Shown piece by piece: positions 37,297 to 45,376 of a DNA stretch of 64,000 bases. Positions within the stretch are counted from its first letter, which is position 1. Each line of letters starts with the position of its first letter. The stretch comes from JBBECJ01 sp963763325. Lineage in GTDB: Bacteria; Chloroflexota; Chloroflexia; Thermomicrobiales; CFX8. Where the stretch lies: contig CAVXOL010000020.1 of assembly GCA_963763325.1 (NCBI GenBank), forward strand, positions 1 through 64,000, in the 5' to 3' direction. Under the pieces are notes generated by a model. The model did no database searches. It was given only the letters and a program-made list of their open reading frames with translations, and was not told the origin of the DNA. The position numbers and the translations under genes are program-made.

Positions 37297-38059
37297 CGTT
37301 GTCGACCCGATCTGCAAGGCGCTGACCCTCGCTCTCGGCGTGCCAGTAGTAGAGCTCCGCCACGTCGAGACCGGCATTCAGCACGAATCCTTCCTCGTCC
37401 TGCCTGGCCGAGCTGGTGAGCCGGCCATGTTCCGCGTTGATGAAGGGCGGTACCTCGCAGTCCGCTACCACAGCCAGTCAACTGCGGTCCTGCTCGTCGG
37501 GCCGTTCCGAGAGCCGGGCGACCCGCCATCGGATCTGGTCATGCTTGGCGCAGCCGAACAGATGCGGGTGGACGTTGTCGTCCGGTCGGCAGCGCGTGGA
37601 CTTGGTGCAGCGTCCGATATCAGCGAACAGCGGGTGGAGTTAGCCAGCCAACTGGAGGTGTCCAGTCGTTCGATCCTGGCGATTACAAGCACGCTGGGTA
37701 TCGACACCGTCCTGAACCGGATCGTCGATCTGGCTCGGGAACTCTCCGGCGCGCGCTACGCGGCGCTGGGCGTGCCAGGCCCACATGGCGAAATGGAATC
37801 GTTTCTGACATCAGGGATGTCCGAGAATCAGGAGGCGCAGATTCCCCACCGGCCACGCGGGCTGGGACTCCTGGGCCTGCTGTTGCGCGAGCCACAGACG
37901 CTGCGGCTCAGGAACCTGCACGAGCACCCCGCGTCGGCCGGATTCCCGACGCAACCATCCGCCGATGACGAGCTTCCTCGGCGTCCCGATCATGTCTCGC
38001 GGGGTGGTGCTGGGCAACCTCTACCTGACCGAGAAGCGGACCGGCGAAGAGTTCACTGA
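37280..38059 (+). CDS. Sensor kinase partner, N-terminal and GAF part (frameshifted)
   Basis: The N-terminal domain of about 120 residues (LTLALGVPVVELRHVETGIQ) is of unknown type; a coiled link (EQRVELASQLEVSSRSILAI) and a GAF domain (IDTVLNRIVDLARELSGARY) follow. At about 37951 one extra A turns PTHHPPMTSF into PTQPSADDEL; the remainder of this frame is nonsense. The true protein continues in the next entry. Confidence 0.85.
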   Translation: MAMQDDVVDPICKALTLALGVPVVELRHVETGIQHESFLVLPGRAGEPAMFRVDEGRYLAVRYHSQSTAVLLVGPFREPGDPPSDLVMLGAAEQMRVDVVVRSAARGLGAASDISEQRVELASQLEVSSRSILAITSTLGIDTVLNRIVDLARELSGARYAALGVPGPHGEMESFLTSGMSENQEAQIPHRPRGLGLLGLLLREPQTLRLRNLHEHPASAGFPTQPSADDELPRRPDHVSRGGAGQPLPDREADRRRVH

Positions 38060-39218
38060 CGAGGATGCCCGCCTGGTCGAGGTGTTGGCGCGGCACGCGG
38101 CCGTCGCGATCGAGAACGCGAAGCTCTACCGGCAAGTCCAGGCACAGCAGCAGCGCCTCCAGTTGATCCTCGATCAGCTTCCAGAGGCGGCCATCCTCGT
38201 TGAGAGCGATCCGGAGCGCATTACGCTCGCCAACCGGCACGCGTCCGACCTGCTGGGTTGGCCGATCGAGACACCGGTCCCGCTTGAGGTGTTCCTGGCG
38301 CGGAATCCACGGGTTCAGCCCGATGGGACGCGAGTGCCGAACGATGATGTGCCGTTCGTGCGTTCGTTGCGGCGTGGCGAAGTGGTCAGCCGTTCTGAAG
38401 TCCAAATCGACCGCCCGGACGGCCAGCGGATCACCGTCCTCGTCAACAGCGTGCCATTGTACGGGCCGGATGAGCGGATCACCGGCTCGATTACGGTCTT
38501 CCAGGACATCACCCAGATAAAGGACGCCGAGCAGCTCAAGGACGACTTCCTCTCGCTCGTCTCCCACGAGTTGCGGACGCCGCTGACGACGATCCAGGGC
38601 GGCGCGCTCCTGCTCCAACGCGACTGGGAGGAGCTCGACCACCAGACGCGACACGAGTTCCTGGCGGATATCGCCAGCGAGAGCCGCCGGCTGGGGAGCC
38701 TGATCGAGAACATGGTCCAGCTGGCCAATATTCGGGCCGGCCGGATGCGGATGGAGACCGAGCCGGTCCACATTCGGCGGTTGATCGAGGGGGCCGTGAC
38801 GGCCGTTCGGCAGTTCGCGCAGGAGCGGGAGGTGACGCTGGATGTCGCGCCGATGTTGCTGGCTGAAGCCGATCCCGACCGGATCGACCAGGTCGTCCGC
38901 AACCTGCTCCACAACGCGATCAAGTACTCACCGGTGGACCGCCCGATTGAGGTGACAGCCGAGTTGCGGGACGGGATGGCACTCCTCGGTGTCCGTGACT
39001 ATGGCCCCGGCATTGACACGGACGACGTGCCGCGCCTCTTCGACCGCTTCAGCCGGACCGGCAGCGCGATTGCCAGCGGCGCGCCCGGGATGGGCCTCGG
39101 CCTCTACCTCTCACGCCACGTCATTGAAGCCCACGGAGGCACGATCTGGATCGAACGCCCGGATGGGGGCGGGACGCGGTTGTGCTTCACCGTACCGGCG
39201 ATCGTGGACGAGGATTGA
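37965..39218 (+). CDS. Sensor kinase partner, GAF end-PAS-HisKA-HATPase part
   Basis: Continues the GAF domain (MTSFLGVPIMSRGVVLGNLY), a PAS domain (LILDQLPEAAILVESDPERI ... FQDITQIKDAEQ), the H-box DDFLSLVSHELRTPLTTIQG, N box NLLHNAIKYSP, G1 YGPGIDTDD and G2 GMGLGLYLSRHVIEAHGG. A complete class I kinase core. Together with the preceding entry this is the cognate kinase of the OmpR-type regulator; the GAF/PAS input suggests redox, ligand or phytochrome-like sensing. Confidence 0.9.
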   Translation: MTSFLGVPIMSRGVVLGNLYLTEKRTGEEFTDEDARLVEVLARHAAVAIENAKLYRQVQAQQQRLQLILDQLPEAAILVESDPERITLANRHASDLLGWPIETPVPLEVFLARNPRVQPDGTRVPNDDVPFVRSLRRGEVVSRSEVQIDRPDGQRITVLVNSVPLYGPDERITGSITVFQDITQIKDAEQLKDDFLSLVSHELRTPLTTIQGGALLLQRDWEELDHQTRHEFLADIASESRRLGSLIENMVQLANIRAGRMRMETEPVHIRRLIEGAVTAVRQFAQEREVTLDVAPMLLAEADPDRIDQVVRNLLHNAIKYSPVDRPIEVTAELRDGMALLGVRDYGPGIDTDDVPRLFDRFSRTGSAIASGAPGMGLGLYLSRHVIEAHGGTIWIERPDGGGTRLCFTVPAIVDED

Positions 39219-39432
39219 CCGCCGACCACCGATCGAGCCGGCGGCAGCACCGCGCCCTGATTCCCAGCCAATGCGTCCCGGCCAGGAACGAGCGCGAGGC
39301 GCTGCCGTCGCCACTGTCCGAGGAAGTGTCACGCTTCTGTAATGTTCCCCGCGCGACTTGTCGCGATCTGGGTGCCAGCGGCTGGGTACGCTTGTGGTGG
39401 GACGACTTGCGACAGTCTGGAGGATTGGCACG

Positions 39433-40287
39433 ATGCCCAGCACAATCATTATTCCGCTGAGCGACCCGCGGCAGGACGAGGAGGGGATCGCCGAGCAGGC
39501 GATCAACTGTACGCAGATGCTGGTGAGCGGCGATGCGCGGGTCGTGCTGCTGTCGGTCATTGAGGATGAATCGAACCGCGCCGAGCGCCAGGCGTATCTG
39601 CACCACATTGCCGGGATGATTGCCAATGATGTCGAGACGGTCATCGAGATTGGCGAGCCTGCTGACCAGATCCTCGCCGTTGCCGGTCGGGTCGAGCAGC
39701 CACTGATCATGATGGCCAGTCACGGGCGACACGGAGCGCGGCTTCGGATGCTCGGCAGCGTCGCGGCGACGGTCGCGGCCGGCGCGAAATGTCCAGTGAT
39801 GATCCTGCCGGCCTCACCTGCCAGCCAGGCGCCGATCTGCACGATAATCGAGCGTGTGCTGTTGCCGATCAACGACGCGGTAATCGCGGGCGCGCTGATC
39901 GAGGCGATGGTGGCCGAATTGGGCGAGGAGCGAGCGCGGCGGATCGAGTTCCACCTGCTCGAGGTGACGGCACCGATCCCGCCGCAGCCTGCGACAGTCG
40001 GTGGCGAGCGCTACGTGGATGCTGACGAGGTCCCAGCCCATTTCCTGCGTCGGACAGCCGAGACACTGCGCGAGCAGGGTTACCGGGCGACCTGGCACCT
40101 GCGGATTGGCGATCCATCGCGTGAGATCACCAGGCTGGCGGCCGAACAGTCCATCAATCTGATCGTGATGCCCTCGCACAGCCGGCATGGGTTCAACAGC
40201 CTCGTTCCGAGTCTCTTCGCAGCCCAGGTGCGGGCGCCGATGCCTGTACCGGTTCTTCTTGTACAGCCGAAGATCGCGATTGGCTGA
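39433..40287 (+). CDS. Tandem universal stress protein
   Basis: 284 aa from ATG 39433 (MPSTIIIPLSDPRQDEEGIA) with GGAGG upstream. Two Usp domains; the first keeps the nucleotide pattern (ASHGRHGARLRMLGSVAATV), while the second is degenerate (PSHSRHGFNSLVPSLFAAQV) and may not bind ATP. Same strand and probably the same regulon as the two-component pair. Confidence 0.85.
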   Translation: MPSTIIIPLSDPRQDEEGIAEQAINCTQMLVSGDARVVLLSVIEDESNRAERQAYLHHIAGMIANDVETVIEIGEPADQILAVAGRVEQPLIMMASHGRHGARLRMLGSVAATVAAGAKCPVMILPASPASQAPICTIIERVLLPINDAVIAGALIEAMVAELGEERARRIEFHLLEVTAPIPPQPATVGGERYVDADEVPAHFLRRTAETLREQGYRATWHLRIGDPSREITRLAAEQSINLIVMPSHSRHGFNSLVPSLFAAQVRAPMPVPVLLVQPKIAIG

Positions 40288-40331
40288 CGTCGCCGACGAC
40301 CTCACTTGACGGAAGAAGAAAGGAATAGCAG

Positions 40332-41318
40332 ATGGCACGGACGCTGTTGGTCCCACTGATTCGCCCCGAGGAGGATGTGGACGACGCGAGCAAGGCGGCG
40401 CTGCCGATCGCGCAGGCCCTTGCCGAGCGGCTTGACGCTGAGGTCGTCCTGGTGTCAGTTCTCGCCCTGGCGGCTGAGGCGACCGACGACGGCGGCCAGC
40501 GGCTACTGCACGCATCCGACGCCTTCCCCGGTGATGATCGGTTGCTGGCAGTCAAGCAGCAGGCGGAGGAGATTGTCGTCAATCTGTCCGACTGGTTGGA
40601 GCAGATGGCGGCGCAGTTCCCGGCTGGCCGTGCCCGGACTGTCATCCGCTACGGTGACGCCGGCAACGAGCTGCTCCACGTCGCGGCGACGCTCGCTGAT
40701 CCGGTTGTCGTGATGTCGAGCCACGCCCGGCGTGGGCTGGAGCGTGCTGTCGTCGGTAGCGTCGCCTTCAAGGTCGTGTCGGAGGCGACCTACCCGGTCG
40801 TGATCGTCCCGGTGACAACCTCGGAGACAGCTCCGGAGACATCGGCCGACCTGAATCGGTTGCTCGTCCCACTCGATGGCTCGCTGTTGGCTGAGTACGC
40901 GTTGGAGGCTGGCCTCACGCTGACTGGTAGCGAGCCGCAGGAGGTTCACCTCGTCCAGGTCGTCGAGTCGCTGACGGTCGGCTCGGGTATGGTGACAGAC
41001 GACTACTACGTGGCGGAGCGTGAAGAAGCACGGCAGTACCTGACAGGTGTCGCCGAGCGGCTGCGCGCTGCGGGGCTGACGGTAGAGTGGAGCGTCCGGC
41101 TCGGAATGCCCGCTCAGGAGATCGCAGCAGCCGCAGCCGAGACCGACGTCGGCCTGATCGTGATGGCGACCCACGGCCGCAGCGGCTTCAAGCGCGCCGT
41201 CCTCGGCTCAGTCGCCGAACGTGTCCTCAACTCCGCTCAGCGCCCACTCATGCTCCTGCGCCCTACCGAGGAAGATCTGAAGGCGCATGTGCCGCTCTCT
41301 TCGTCTTCTGATCGATAA
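40332..41318 (+). CDS. Tandem universal stress protein
   Basis: 328 aa, AAAGGAA upstream. Both Usp domains retain the G-2x-G-9x-G(S) pattern (SSHARRGLERAVVGSVAFKV; ATHGRSGFKRAVLGSVAERV). It lies 44 bases after the previous Usp gene, so the two are likely co-transcribed. Confidence 0.88.
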   Translation: MARTLLVPLIRPEEDVDDASKAALPIAQALAERLDAEVVLVSVLALAAEATDDGGQRLLHASDAFPGDDRLLAVKQQAEEIVVNLSDWLEQMAAQFPAGRARTVIRYGDAGNELLHVAATLADPVVVMSSHARRGLERAVVGSVAFKVVSEATYPVVIVPVTTSETAPETSADLNRLLVPLDGSLLAEYALEAGLTLTGSEPQEVHLVQVVESLTVGSGMVTDDYYVAEREEARQYLTGVAERLRAAGLTVEWSVRLGMPAQEIAAAAAETDVGLIVMATHGRSGFKRAVLGSVAERVLNSAQRPLMLLRPTEEDLKAHVPLSSSSDR

Positions 41319-41424
41319 CAGACGGCAGGTGACATCGAGGCCGGGCTCTCGTCCATACCCTTGTGCCTGGCTCGCCAGAATGCGCGATGTCACCATCAAT
41401 CTGAAGAAAATGTGAAAAGAGGTA

Positions 41425-41453
41425 TTGACAGCCAGTCACCCCCATGCTACTGT
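41425..41453 (+). promoter_or_regulatory. Sigma-70-like promoter TTGACA-17-TACTGT
   Basis: A perfect -35 box TTGACA (41425-41430), a 17-base spacer and TACTGT (41448-41453) as -10. It sits in an intergenic region about 400 bases before the next gene and leads into a transcript without an obvious ORF. Confidence 0.55.
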
Positions 41454-41454
41454 A

Positions 41455-41785
41455 TGTACAGGTCCCGAGGAGTTACGACGGACCGACGCACCGGAGTCAA
41501 ACGAGCAATCGCAAGACGATGGTTTCCAGCCGAAGTGTCGAACCGAGTCACGGTCGTGTGCGGGCGTCAGTTCAATCGCAGTCGTGAAAACGTCGAAGGC
41601 CAGGCTTGGATCTTGTGCAGGATTAACCTCCAGCACGTGTCTGAGATCACCTGATATTGAACGACCGGGCAACCGGGGATTCATCTCAAGGAATTTCATG
41701 ACCTGGCGTCGGTACTCATCAAGGCTCGTCGGGGCCTGTTCTTTTGCCCAGTCATCGCGGCGTCGGCCATCGACGCCGCGTTTTT
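41455..41785 (+). ncRNA. Candidate non-coding transcript or long leader
   Basis: About 330 bases between a good promoter and a strong intrinsic terminator, with no ORF that has both a ribosome site and protein-like composition. It does not match tmRNA, RNase P, SRP RNA or the riboswitch signatures that I know. It could be a small RNA, or a leader that controls read-through into the DUF952 gene. Confidence 0.35.
41756..41785 (+). terminator. Intrinsic terminator
   Basis: CGCGGCGTCG (41756-41765), loop GCCAT, CGACGCCGCG (41771-41780), then TTTTT: a 10-bp GC stem with a T-run on the plus strand. Confidence 0.85.
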
Positions 41786-41851
41786 GTGTGCAGGACGTGG
41801 GGCAGATCCTGGTAACGTTCGAGAGGCTGACGCTCCGAAAGGATCGAACTC

Positions 41852-42205
41852 ATGAACAGCGCCTATCACCTGGTGCCGGAAAGCTGGTATCGCGCGCAGC
41901 CAGCGGATCGCTCCTACCTGCCGGAGCCGTTCGACGCGGACGGATTCGTCCACCTCACACACGGGCTGGATGATGTGCTGGCCGTCGGGAATATGTTCTA
42001 CCGCGAAGATGCCCGACCCTATCTGATCCTGACAATTGCCCTGGATCTGATCACGTCGGATGTTCGCTACGATGATGACACCGGGCGCTACCCACACGTC
42101 TACGGACCGCTCGACAGGGCAGCCATCATTGGCGTCCAGCGTGTCGAACGACGGGACGACGGCAGCTTCACCGGCGTTGCGCCGGACATGACAATGGGGC
42201 GATAA
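41852..42205 (+). CDS. DUF952 family protein
   Basis: 117 aa. The family signatures are AYHLVPESWY at the start, FDADGFVHLTHG, VGNMFYREDARPYLILTIAL and YPHVYGPLDRAAI. DUF952 proteins are small, soluble and related to ADP-ribosyltransferase-like folds; function not established. It lies just behind the terminator at 41756. Confidence 0.85.
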   Translation: MNSAYHLVPESWYRAQPADRSYLPEPFDADGFVHLTHGLDDVLAVGNMFYREDARPYLILTIALDLITSDVRYDDDTGRYPHVYGPLDRAAIIGVQRVERRDDGSFTGVAPDMTMGR

Positions 42206-42248
42206 GAACCGCCCCGAGAATACGCCATTGATATGGAACTGATCCGGA

Positions 42249-42611
42249 CTAGTCGTCGCCGGACGGGCCTCCGGGGTTGGGTCGGCCAGTGTCGGCCTTG
42301 TTCACGCTCTTCTGGATCTGGCTCATGATGTCGATCGTGCCGAGCAGATCGAGCGCCATCACCACAAGTCCTGCGATAACGACGAGACCCACGAACAGCA
42401 TCGTGTTCTCGCTTGGGAAGTCGTCGATCAGCTTCGGCCGCAGGAAACCGTAGACCCAGGCCAGGCCGGTTGATACGGCTCCGAAGAGCGCCAGATACAA
42501 CCCAACCGCGCTCGCGCCGCCCCAGCCACGGCTCCGCCGCTCTGCTGTGACGACCGAATAGGCCATCCACGTACTGGCCAGACCAATGAGCAGCCACATG
42601 ATTGCGTCCAT
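42249..42611 (-). CDS. Small three-span membrane protein
   Basis: 120 aa from ATG 42611 with GAAGGGA upstream. Helices at about residues 4-22 (IMWLLIGLASTWMAYSVV), 35-60 (GLYLALFGAVSTGLAWVYGF) and 73-95 (MLFVGLVVIAGLVVMALDLL); hydrophilic C-terminus. No known family. Convergent with the DUF952 gene. Confidence 0.65.
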   Translation of the reverse strand: MDAIMWLLIGLASTWMAYSVVTAERRSRGWGGASAVGLYLALFGAVSTGLAWVYGFLRPKLIDDFPSENTMLFVGLVVIAGLVVMALDLLGTIDIMSQIQKSVNKADTGRPNPGGPSGDD

Positions 42612-42762
42612 CGCGGTCCCTTCCACTACGTTGTCGAAACACCGTGACTATTGCCACTGTAACAGGGAAACCGCAGCGTGGGAAGATGCTCAGGCGACGA
42701 ATTCGGTAGCCTTTCCGGAGGGCTTGAGCGATGTCGAGCCTGAACGTGGAACGGACGAGCGA

Positions 42763-43014
42763 GTGAGCGAGTTGGCAATCCTGCTGGGAGCCTATGTAGT
42801 GCTCTATCTGCCGCTGACCGCCTACTTGTACGGCCGCCAGCGACGGTGGATTGGGATGGTCGGCTGGGACGTGCTCGTCCTCGGCCTGCTGCTCGCCTTC
42901 GGTGGTGCTGGAGACGCCTTCGCCTGGGCCGGGCTGCTCTGGTCAGCCGTCGCCGCAGCCGGTCTCCTCCTGATCGTCAGCGACATCTTCGAAATGCGAC
43001 GCAGGCGCGGGTGA
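42763..43014 (+). CDS. Small three-span membrane protein
   Basis: 83 aa from GTG 42763 (MSELAILLGAYVVLYLPLTA). Three hydrophobic helices (YVVLYLPLTAYLY, GMVGWDVLVLGLLLAFGG, WAGLLWSAVAAAGLLLIVSD) and a basic tail MRRRRG. The upstream extension to 42586 lacks features of a protein. Function unknown. Confidence 0.6.
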   Translation: MSELAILLGAYVVLYLPLTAYLYGRQRRWIGMVGWDVLVLGLLLAFGGAGDAFAWAGLLWSAVAAAGLLLIVSDIFEMRRRRG

Positions 43015-43079
43015 CGGGCATCGAGCATGATGCTTGTGACAAGCGGCGAGTCCACGTCTCAGGCGTCAAACGTCATGCC

Positions 43080-43442
43080 TCAAAACAGCCTCGCCAGACT
43101 CGACCACAGGACCCAGCACATGCAGCAGACAAGCAGGAAGCCGACGACGGCGACGATCAGACAGTTGCGCCGGCTGCCCTCGGTGACGACGACACGTCCC
43201 TGTTCGATACGGACGGTTGTGAACCCGCCTGGAATACGGTTCCCGAACGGACCGGCTGGCCGCTCCTCTTCGAGGACACGCGGCTGGCCACTGGAAACAT
43301 CGATGACGGTCTCCTCATCGGGCACGTCATCCTGGGGTAGTAGGGAGCCGCAGGCAGAGCAGTGGACGGACGCCGTCGGATTCGGCGCGCCGCAGTTCAG
43401 GCAATGGACCACTCCCGAGGATTGCCACTCGTTATCTTGCAC
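43080..43442 (-). CDS. Zinc-ribbon protein with C-terminal membrane anchor
   Basis: 120 aa from GTG 43442 behind GAGAGGAAAAGC. The N-terminal zinc ribbon is CLNCGAPNPTASVHCSACGS (two CxxC pairs); an acidic middle and a C-terminal membrane helix (CLIVAVVGFLLVCCMCWVLW) follow. A tail-anchored regulator or quality-control factor is possible. Confidence 0.65.
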   Translation of the reverse strand: MQDNEWQSSGVVHCLNCGAPNPTASVHCSACGSLLPQDDVPDEETVIDVSSGQPRVLEEERPAGPFGNRIPGGFTTVRIEQGRVVVTEGSRRNCLIVAVVGFLLVCCMCWVLWSSLARLF

Positions 43443-43550
43443 GCTTTTCCTCTCCCGATCAGCGCTGGACCGCCCGCCGGGCACGTCGATGGTGCAACAA
43501 TAGCACTCGGAGCAGGGTGAACGTCCAACCCATGCGATGACGAACAGGGT

Positions 43551-43728
43551 ATGCAACTGAGCGCGCCAGCAACAACGAGTGCCGCCGTCGGGACGCTGTA
43601 CCTCGTTGCCGTCCCGATCGGCAATACCGGCGACATCACCTATCGGGCTGTCGAGACACTGCGCTCCGTTGACCTGATCGCGGCGGAAGACACTCGCGAC
43701 TTCCGCGAACTGCAACGCGAGCTATGCG
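43551..43728 (+). CDS. rsmI: RsmI N-terminal part, before a frameshift
   Basis: 16S rRNA (cytidine1402-2'-O)-methyltransferase. This part has GTLYLVAVPIGNTGDITYRA and RSVDLIAAEDTRDFREL, the typical first strand and the EDTR motif. Between 43715 and 43724 the frame changes; the gene goes on as SYAITTRVISYHDHNEQSR in the frame of the next entry. With it, RsmI is otherwise complete. Confidence 0.8.
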
Positions 43729-43800
43729 ATCACAACTCGCGTCATCTCCTATCACGACCACAACGAGCAGTCCCGCTCTCGGGAGCTCCTCGAACGCCTG

Positions 43801-45339
43801 GTGGCTGGCGAGCACGTCGCGATCGTCTCCGACGCTGGGACACCATTGATCAACGATCCCGGCTTTCGGATCGTCAACGCCGCCATCGAGGCGGGCGTGC
43901 CGGTCACGAGCCTGCCTGGGCCATCAGCCGTCACGACGGCGCTGGCCGCCGCTGGTCTGCCGACTGCCAGTTTCCTGTATCTCGGCTATCCTCCCCGGAC
44001 AGCCAGCAAACGTCGTTCCTTCTTCAAGAGTCACGCCCGCCAACCAGCCACGCTCGTCTTCTACGAAGCGCCGCACCGCTTGCTGGCGACCGTGTCCGAT
44101 CTGCTCGACACGCTCGGCGACCGTCCAGCCTGCCTGGCTCGCAACCTGACCAAGCCCCACGAGCGCTACCAGCGCGGCGAACTCAGTAGACTGCTGGCCG
44201 AGCTGACCGCTGAAGAGACGATTCGGGGCGAGACAACCGTCCTCGTCGGCGGCGCAACCGGCGATGAGCCGGAGGATCGCAGCGGCGTCGAAGAAACAAT
44301 CGCCGAGATGCTGGCCGCCGGCGACGATAGTCGCACAATCCTCGACCACCTCATAAAGGAGCACGGCTTGAAGCGGCGCGAAGCGTATGAGCTGATCCTG
44401 CGAGCAAAACCCCACCCCCCAGCCGCCACCCGCTACAAGGGAGGGGGAGTTGAACTCCCGGTCATCTACTCCCCTCCCTGTAGGGGAGGCGGCTGGGGGG
44501 TGGGGTCCGTCTCCGCCCGAGTCCTCGCGTCACGCCGTTACCGGCACGTCGATCCGTCGCTGGTCGAGCGGTTGGCGACTGAGGAAACACCGAAGGCAAA
44601 GAATCTCGCTGACGCCGAGAAACGGACGAAACGGCGGCTGCACCAGATCTTTGGCGCCTATACCGGCCAGCCGGACTACACCCGACTGATGCTCGACCTT
44701 GCCGACGCCGGGCAGGAAGCGACTGACGAGGCCGTTCGGGACGCCTGCCAGACAGCGATGGCGGCCCACGCCTCGACCCGCGAGCGGCTGCCGATCCTCG
44801 ACGAGTTCTATGAGCGAATCTTCGCCATCACTGGTGTACCAACCACGGTCGTCGACATTGCCTGCGGACTGAACCCGTTGGCTGCGCCGTGGATGCATCT
44901 ACCGGACCGAGCGTGTTACGTTGCGTACGACATCGATAGCCAGATGCTCGGCTTCGTCGATGGCGCGCTGGAGTTGTTTGGCATTCCCCACCGCGTCGAG
45001 ATGCGTGACATCGTCAGCGATCCGCCCGACGACGCCTGCGACCTTGCGCTGCTACTGAAATCCGTCCCTTGCCTCGACCAGCAGGACACTGGCGCGTCCG
45101 CGCGCGTCATCCGTGCAATCCACGCCAGCCAGATCGTCGTCACCTTCCCAACCCGCTCGCTCGGCGGCCACGGCAAAGGGATGGCACGCAACTACCGCGC
45201 CCGCTTCGAAACGCTACTCGCGGAACTCGGCGACGAATTCGATCTCACCAGCGAGGTTGAGCTGGCGAATGAGCTGGTGTTTGTTGTCGGTCGGGATGTG
45301 GGACGTGCGACGCGGGACGCGGCTGGAGTGGCAAACTGA
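43801..45339 (+). CDS. RsmI C-terminal part fused in frame to an Rmt/ArmA-type 16S rRNA methyltransferase
   Basis: Residues 1-200 complete RsmI (IVSDAGTPLINDPGFRIVNA, PGPSAVTTALAAAGLPT, EAPHRLLATVSDLLDTLG, ending GLKRREAYELILRAK). About 35 residues (KPHPPAATRYKGGGVELP...) then come from a translated hairpin repeat. From VLASRRYRHVDPSLVERLAT on it is an Rmt/ArmA-like 16S rRNA (guanine1405-N7)-methyltransferase: HASTRERLPILDEFYERIF, VVDIACGLNPLAAPWM (SAM motif I) and VVTFPTRSLGGHGKGM. These families confer aminoglycoside resistance. C1402 and G1405 lie three bases apart in helix 44. An indel in the G/C-rich repeat could make the fusion artificial. Confidence 0.8.
   Translation: MAGEHVAIVSDAGTPLINDPGFRIVNAAIEAGVPVTSLPGPSAVTTALAAAGLPTASFLYLGYPPRTASKRRSFFKSHARQPATLVFYEAPHRLLATVSDLLDTLGDRPACLARNLTKPHERYQRGELSRLLAELTAEETIRGETTVLVGGATGDEPEDRSGVEETIAEMLAAGDDSRTILDHLIKEHGLKRREAYELILRAKPHPPAATRYKGGGVELPVIYSPPCRGGGWGVGSVSARVLASRRYRHVDPSLVERLATEETPKAKNLADAEKRTKRRLHQIFGAYTGQPDYTRLMLDLADAGQEATDEAVRDACQTAMAAHASTRERLPILDEFYERIFAITGVPTTVVDIACGLNPLAAPWMHLPDRACYVAYDIDSQMLGFVDGALELFGIPHRVEMRDIVSDPPDDACDLALLLKSVPCLDQQDTGASARVIRAIHASQIVVTFPTRSLGGHGKGMARNYRARFETLLAELGDEFDLTSEVELANELVFVVGRDVGRATRDAAGVAN
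44409..44506. repeat. About 100-bp hairpin repeat inside the rsmI-rmt reading frame
   Basis: Perfect 19-bp outer arms ACCCCACCCCCCAGCCGCC (44409-44427) and its complement (44488-44506). Inner arms CTACAAGGGAGGGGGAGT and ACTCCCCTCCCTGTAG pair with small bulges. A MITE/REP-like palindrome sitting exactly where rsmI would normally end. A related GGTTGGGGGTGAGGTCC-type hairpin lies at 61279. Confidence 0.8.
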
Positions 45340-45376
45340 ATCCGACCGCGCCGTCCCACGTCCCGAAAGGAACCTG

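Noticed and set aside
41640..41700. TPP riboswitch-like string (CTGAGA ... ACCTGAT ... GGGGA)
   Set aside because: The elements are too close together, the 5' GGGG stem partner and the 3' AGCGTAGGGA part are missing, and the downstream gene (DUF952) has no thiamine link.
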